A DNA stretch of 64,000 nt from J027 sp034437655 (lineage in GTDB: Bacteria; Chloroflexota; Anaerolineae; Aggregatilineales; J027), in contig DAOTTU010000063.1 in NCBI GenBank assembly GCA_034437655.1, forward strand, positions 217,463 through 281,462, given 5' to 3'. The notes below the pieces were generated by a model. The model saw only the letters and a list, made by a program, of their open reading frames with translations. It had not been told where the DNA came from and made no database searches. Position 1 is the stretch's first letter. Each line of letters begins with the position of its first letter. The position numbers and the translations under genes are program-made. This document shows positions 62,077 through 64,000 of this stretch, piece after piece.

Positions 62077-63135
62077 TTGGAAATTATTCTCAGTTTTGTG
62101 GCAATCATCGCCGCCGTTTATGTGCTAGCCATTATCACAGAAGATTTTTTCGTCATCAGCCTGGATCAAGTTTCGAAACGCCTGGCTTTGCCAAATGACG
62201 TCGCCGGGGCATCCCTTATGGCTGTTGGATCGTCGGCCCCTGAACTGTTTATTGCGATTATTGCGCTCATTCGTGGCGGTGAGCATGCAGATGTGGGTAT
62301 CGGGACGATTGTTGGCTCAGCCGTGTTTAATGTTCTTGTGATTACAGGCGCAGCGGCTGTTGTCGCCGGGAACATGGCGATTAAGCGCGGTGCGGTTGAA
62401 CGTGACATTATCGTTTATCTGGTGAGTATCGGCCTGCTGCTGTTTGTGTTTGAAAACGGCGAAATTCTTATCTGGGAAGCCGCGTTGCTGGTGGTGGTTT
62501 ATGTTGGCTATCTGGTGTTGCTCTGGGTGTGGAGCCGCCGCCGGCCAGATGAACCAGGCGACGAAGATAAAGGTGGTGGCGTCAACATTCCAACTGAAGG
62601 AAAAGACCCACTTAGCCGTCTGAATGCGTTTCTGGAGGATGTATTAGGGATTCTGGCGGGTGACCCGGCCAAGCAATATGGGCGTTCGCTGCTGGTTTCT
62701 ATCGCCGTGATCGCTGGGTTGAGCTTTGTATTGGTGGAAAGCGCCGTAGTGTTTGCTCAAGGTGTTGGTGTGTCGGCGGTGATTATCTCTATCGTTATTC
62801 TGGCGGCTGGTACCTCGGCACCGGACCTGATTGCATCTGTGAATGTTGCGCAAGGCGGGCGCGGTGGGATGGCAGTCGCGAATGCCGTGGGTTCGAATAT
62901 TTTCGACGTGCTGGTCGGGTTGGGATTCCCGTGGCTGTTGACGATCATCATCGCGGGCGAAGACGTCATCCTTTCAACTGATGGCTTGATTGAAGCGATC
63001 TTTTTGCTAAGCGTCACTACAATCATCCTGTACTTTTTCTTGTTTACAGAGCGCATTTTGACGCGGCGCGAAGGCTGGGCCCTGCTGGGGACATACGTGG
63101 CGTATGTGGCCTATATTGTGGCGACAAACACATAA
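62077..63135 (+). CDS. Calcium/sodium antiporter-like membrane protein
   Basis: A 352-residue CaCA-family exchanger with ten membrane helices in two inverted halves. The two alpha repeats read ASLMAVGSSAPELFIAIIALIRG and ILAAGTSAPDLIASVNVAQGG, each with the G(S/T)SAPE/D motif at the ion site, and a hydrophilic loop (RRRPDEPGDEDKGGGVNIPTEGKD) lies between. It moves Na+ or H+ against Ca2+ or another cation. TTG 62077 is 6 nt after a GGAG site; a longer start at 62035 lacks a site. Confidence 0.9.
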   Translation: MEIILSFVAIIAAVYVLAIITEDFFVISLDQVSKRLALPNDVAGASLMAVGSSAPELFIAIIALIRGGEHADVGIGTIVGSAVFNVLVITGAAAVVAGNMAIKRGAVERDIIVYLVSIGLLLFVFENGEILIWEAALLVVVYVGYLVLLWVWSRRRPDEPGDEDKGGGVNIPTEGKDPLSRLNAFLEDVLGILAGDPAKQYGRSLLVSIAVIAGLSFVLVESAVVFAQGVGVSAVIISIVILAAGTSAPDLIASVNVAQGGRGGMAVANAVGSNIFDVLVGLGFPWLLTIIIAGEDVILSTDGLIEAIFLLSVTTIILYFFLFTERILTRREGWALLGTYVAYVAYIVATNT

Positions 63136-63204
63136 CCCCCGCACCTACTGAATAGCAGACAAGCACGGGGAATGTCATAGTATAGAAACGGTGTGTGGAC
63201 CTGC

Positions 63205-64000
63205 TTAAGGCGTTGTTGCTGGCGTCAGGTCGATGATGAAGCTCAACACATAGCTGGTATTCGTCATATAGGCGTCCTGCACAACATGTGAGAGGCTGTA
63301 GTCAGGGGTTGTGGTGACGGCGTTATTGACCAGCGCATCAACATCAATGGTATATGCTTCCAGCACAGCAGACACCCCTTCGACCAGAGCCTGTTCGACT
63401 TGATCCATCGGTACCGAAACACCGTTGATCTTGATATCTGTTAACACAAGGCTATAGGTGTTGGTCGCGATGTCGTAGACCAGAACATAGGTCAGGGTGT
63501 AGTCCACAGTGCGACCACCTTCAGTGGGTACATTCAGCAAACCTACGACAGCCATATCTGGCGCAATGTAATCGACCGTTGCGGTTACACTCGCGTATTG
63601 TGTCTCGTCCAGCGCAGCGTTGATAATGGCAGCGGTTTGAGCTTCGGTTCGCTCCACCGTAACGAACAACATTTCATTTTCGACATCTACTAAAATGCCT
63701 TCTTTACCGAGCGCGGCTAACAAGTCAGCAACCTGTTCGGCAATTTCGTTTTCAAGCTGTGCAAACACTACTGTTGCGGTTGCCTGATAATCTTCGCGGG
63801 TTTGCTGGATAGCGGTGGCAATATACGTCGCGGTGGCGTCTCGGTTGTCAACAACGGCTTCACGTGTGCTGGCAATGCTGGTTTGAGCAGCTTGAGAAGT
63901 AGCTTGTGTGTTTTGTTGAACGGCTTCGGCTGTGGCGCCAGCATTGTCACGCGCGGCGTTTGCTGTGGCGGCAAGTTCAGTCTGGCGGGCGGCTGCGGTG
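63205..64000 (-). CDS. Ala/Thr/Gln-rich helical protein, N-terminal part cut off by the window edge
   Basis: The frame stays open to the right edge. The visible 265 residues start in an Ala/Thr/Gln/Asp-rich, low-complexity helical stretch (TAAARQTELAATANAARDN) that looks like a coiled coil, then a globular, beta-rich C-terminal domain (QLENEIAEQVADLLAALGKEG ... VDYTLTYVLVYDIATNTYSLVLTDIKINGVSVPM). It ends in SYVLSFIIDLTPATTP. The part before the edge is unknown, so I assign no function; a secreted or surface protein is likely. A start at 63768 would ignore the open frame upstream. Confidence 0.7.
   Translation of the reverse strand, partial: TAAARQTELAATANAARDNAGATAEAVQQNTQATSQAAQTSIASTREAVVDNRDATATYIATAIQQTREDYQATATVVFAQLENEIAEQVADLLAALGKEGILVDVENEMLFVTVERTEAQTAAIINAALDETQYASVTATVDYIAPDMAVVGLLNVPTEGGRTVDYTLTYVLVYDIATNTYSLVLTDIKINGVSVPMDQVEQALVEGVSAVLEAYTIDVDALVNNAVTTTPDYSLSHVVQDAYMTNTSYVLSFIIDLTPATTP

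Noticed and set aside
1..64000. CRISPR arrays, transposons, integrases, phage genes, rRNA, riboswitches
   Set aside because: I looked for regular repeats, transposase/integrase motifs and typical RNA folds and saw none apart from the one tRNA.

Overview
The window looks like a chromosomal segment of a bacterium, most probably a member of the Chloroflexota (Anaerolineae-like). This is an inference from overall gene content: many secreted proteins with low-complexity Thr/Pro linkers, TolB-like propeller and LysM/SH3/PPC domains, several lipoproteins, an Lgt, MreB, and frequent TTG/GTG starts behind AGGAG-type sites. No rRNA gene, transposase, integrase, phage gene or CRISPR array was seen. The one RNA gene recognised is a tRNA-Gly(CCC) with its own promoter and terminator.

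Layout. 1-6.6 kb: 3'-truncated argS, an ABC-2-like membrane protein, a Tpt1/KptA RNA phosphotransferase, an FAH-family hydrolase coupled to a membrane-tethered methyltransferase with a zinc ribbon, a HEAT-like membrane protein and a small membrane protein. 6.7-9.9 kb: MreB with a TerB-like companion, and a flippase-like membrane protein. 9.9-15.6 kb: secreted M1-like peptidase, a VWA/TolB protein broken by a 7-bp tandem duplication, a secreted propeller-like protein and 6-phosphofructokinase followed by a clear terminator. 15.7-23.9 kb: an ECF sigma factor with an overlapping membrane anti-sigma-like gene, gltX, miaB with a B3/4-domain gene, a frameshifted PIG-V-like mannosyltransferase and a response regulator. 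24-31 kb: a cluster of unknown membrane and secreted proteins, a DUF2179-type protein, uvrA and a 69-residue zinc-finger protein.

31-43.5 kb: a two-domain thioredoxin with a probable internal start, a Clp/Hsp100 ATPase whose first ATPase domain has lost key residues, an MFS / metallo-hydrolase / FHA / SpoU-methylase operon, lipoproteins including an isolated C-lobe of a periplasmic binding protein, a large secreted protein, a nucleotidyltransferase-like gene, a GNAT, and a ParM-like actin plus ribbon-helix-helix-like gene pair preceded by a perfect palindromic operator candidate. 42.4-54.6 kb: an orphan MalK-type ATPase, a class III cyclase-like protein, an M24 peptidase, the tRNA, a UspA-UspA-DUF389 protein, a candidate 28-residue membrane peptide, a large multi-pass protein, a Slt-type lytic transglycosylase, TrmI and an SH3 lipoprotein. 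54.7-64 kb: a metallo-beta-lactamase-fold protein, an unknown 101-residue protein, enoyl-CoA hydratase, lgt, a thioesterase, a LysM protein, acyl-CoA dehydrogenase, two methyltransferases, a Ca2+/Na+ exchanger-like protein and a secreted or coiled-coil protein cut by the right edge.

Most of the segment is housekeeping (translation, repair, glycolysis, fatty-acid metabolism, cell-envelope work). The most unusual material is the chromosomal ParM/RHH pair with its operator, the half-dead Clp ATPase, the nested thioredoxin, the SH3-bearing anti-sigma, and two genes broken by small indels. I did not find a clearly new multi-gene defence or mobile system.
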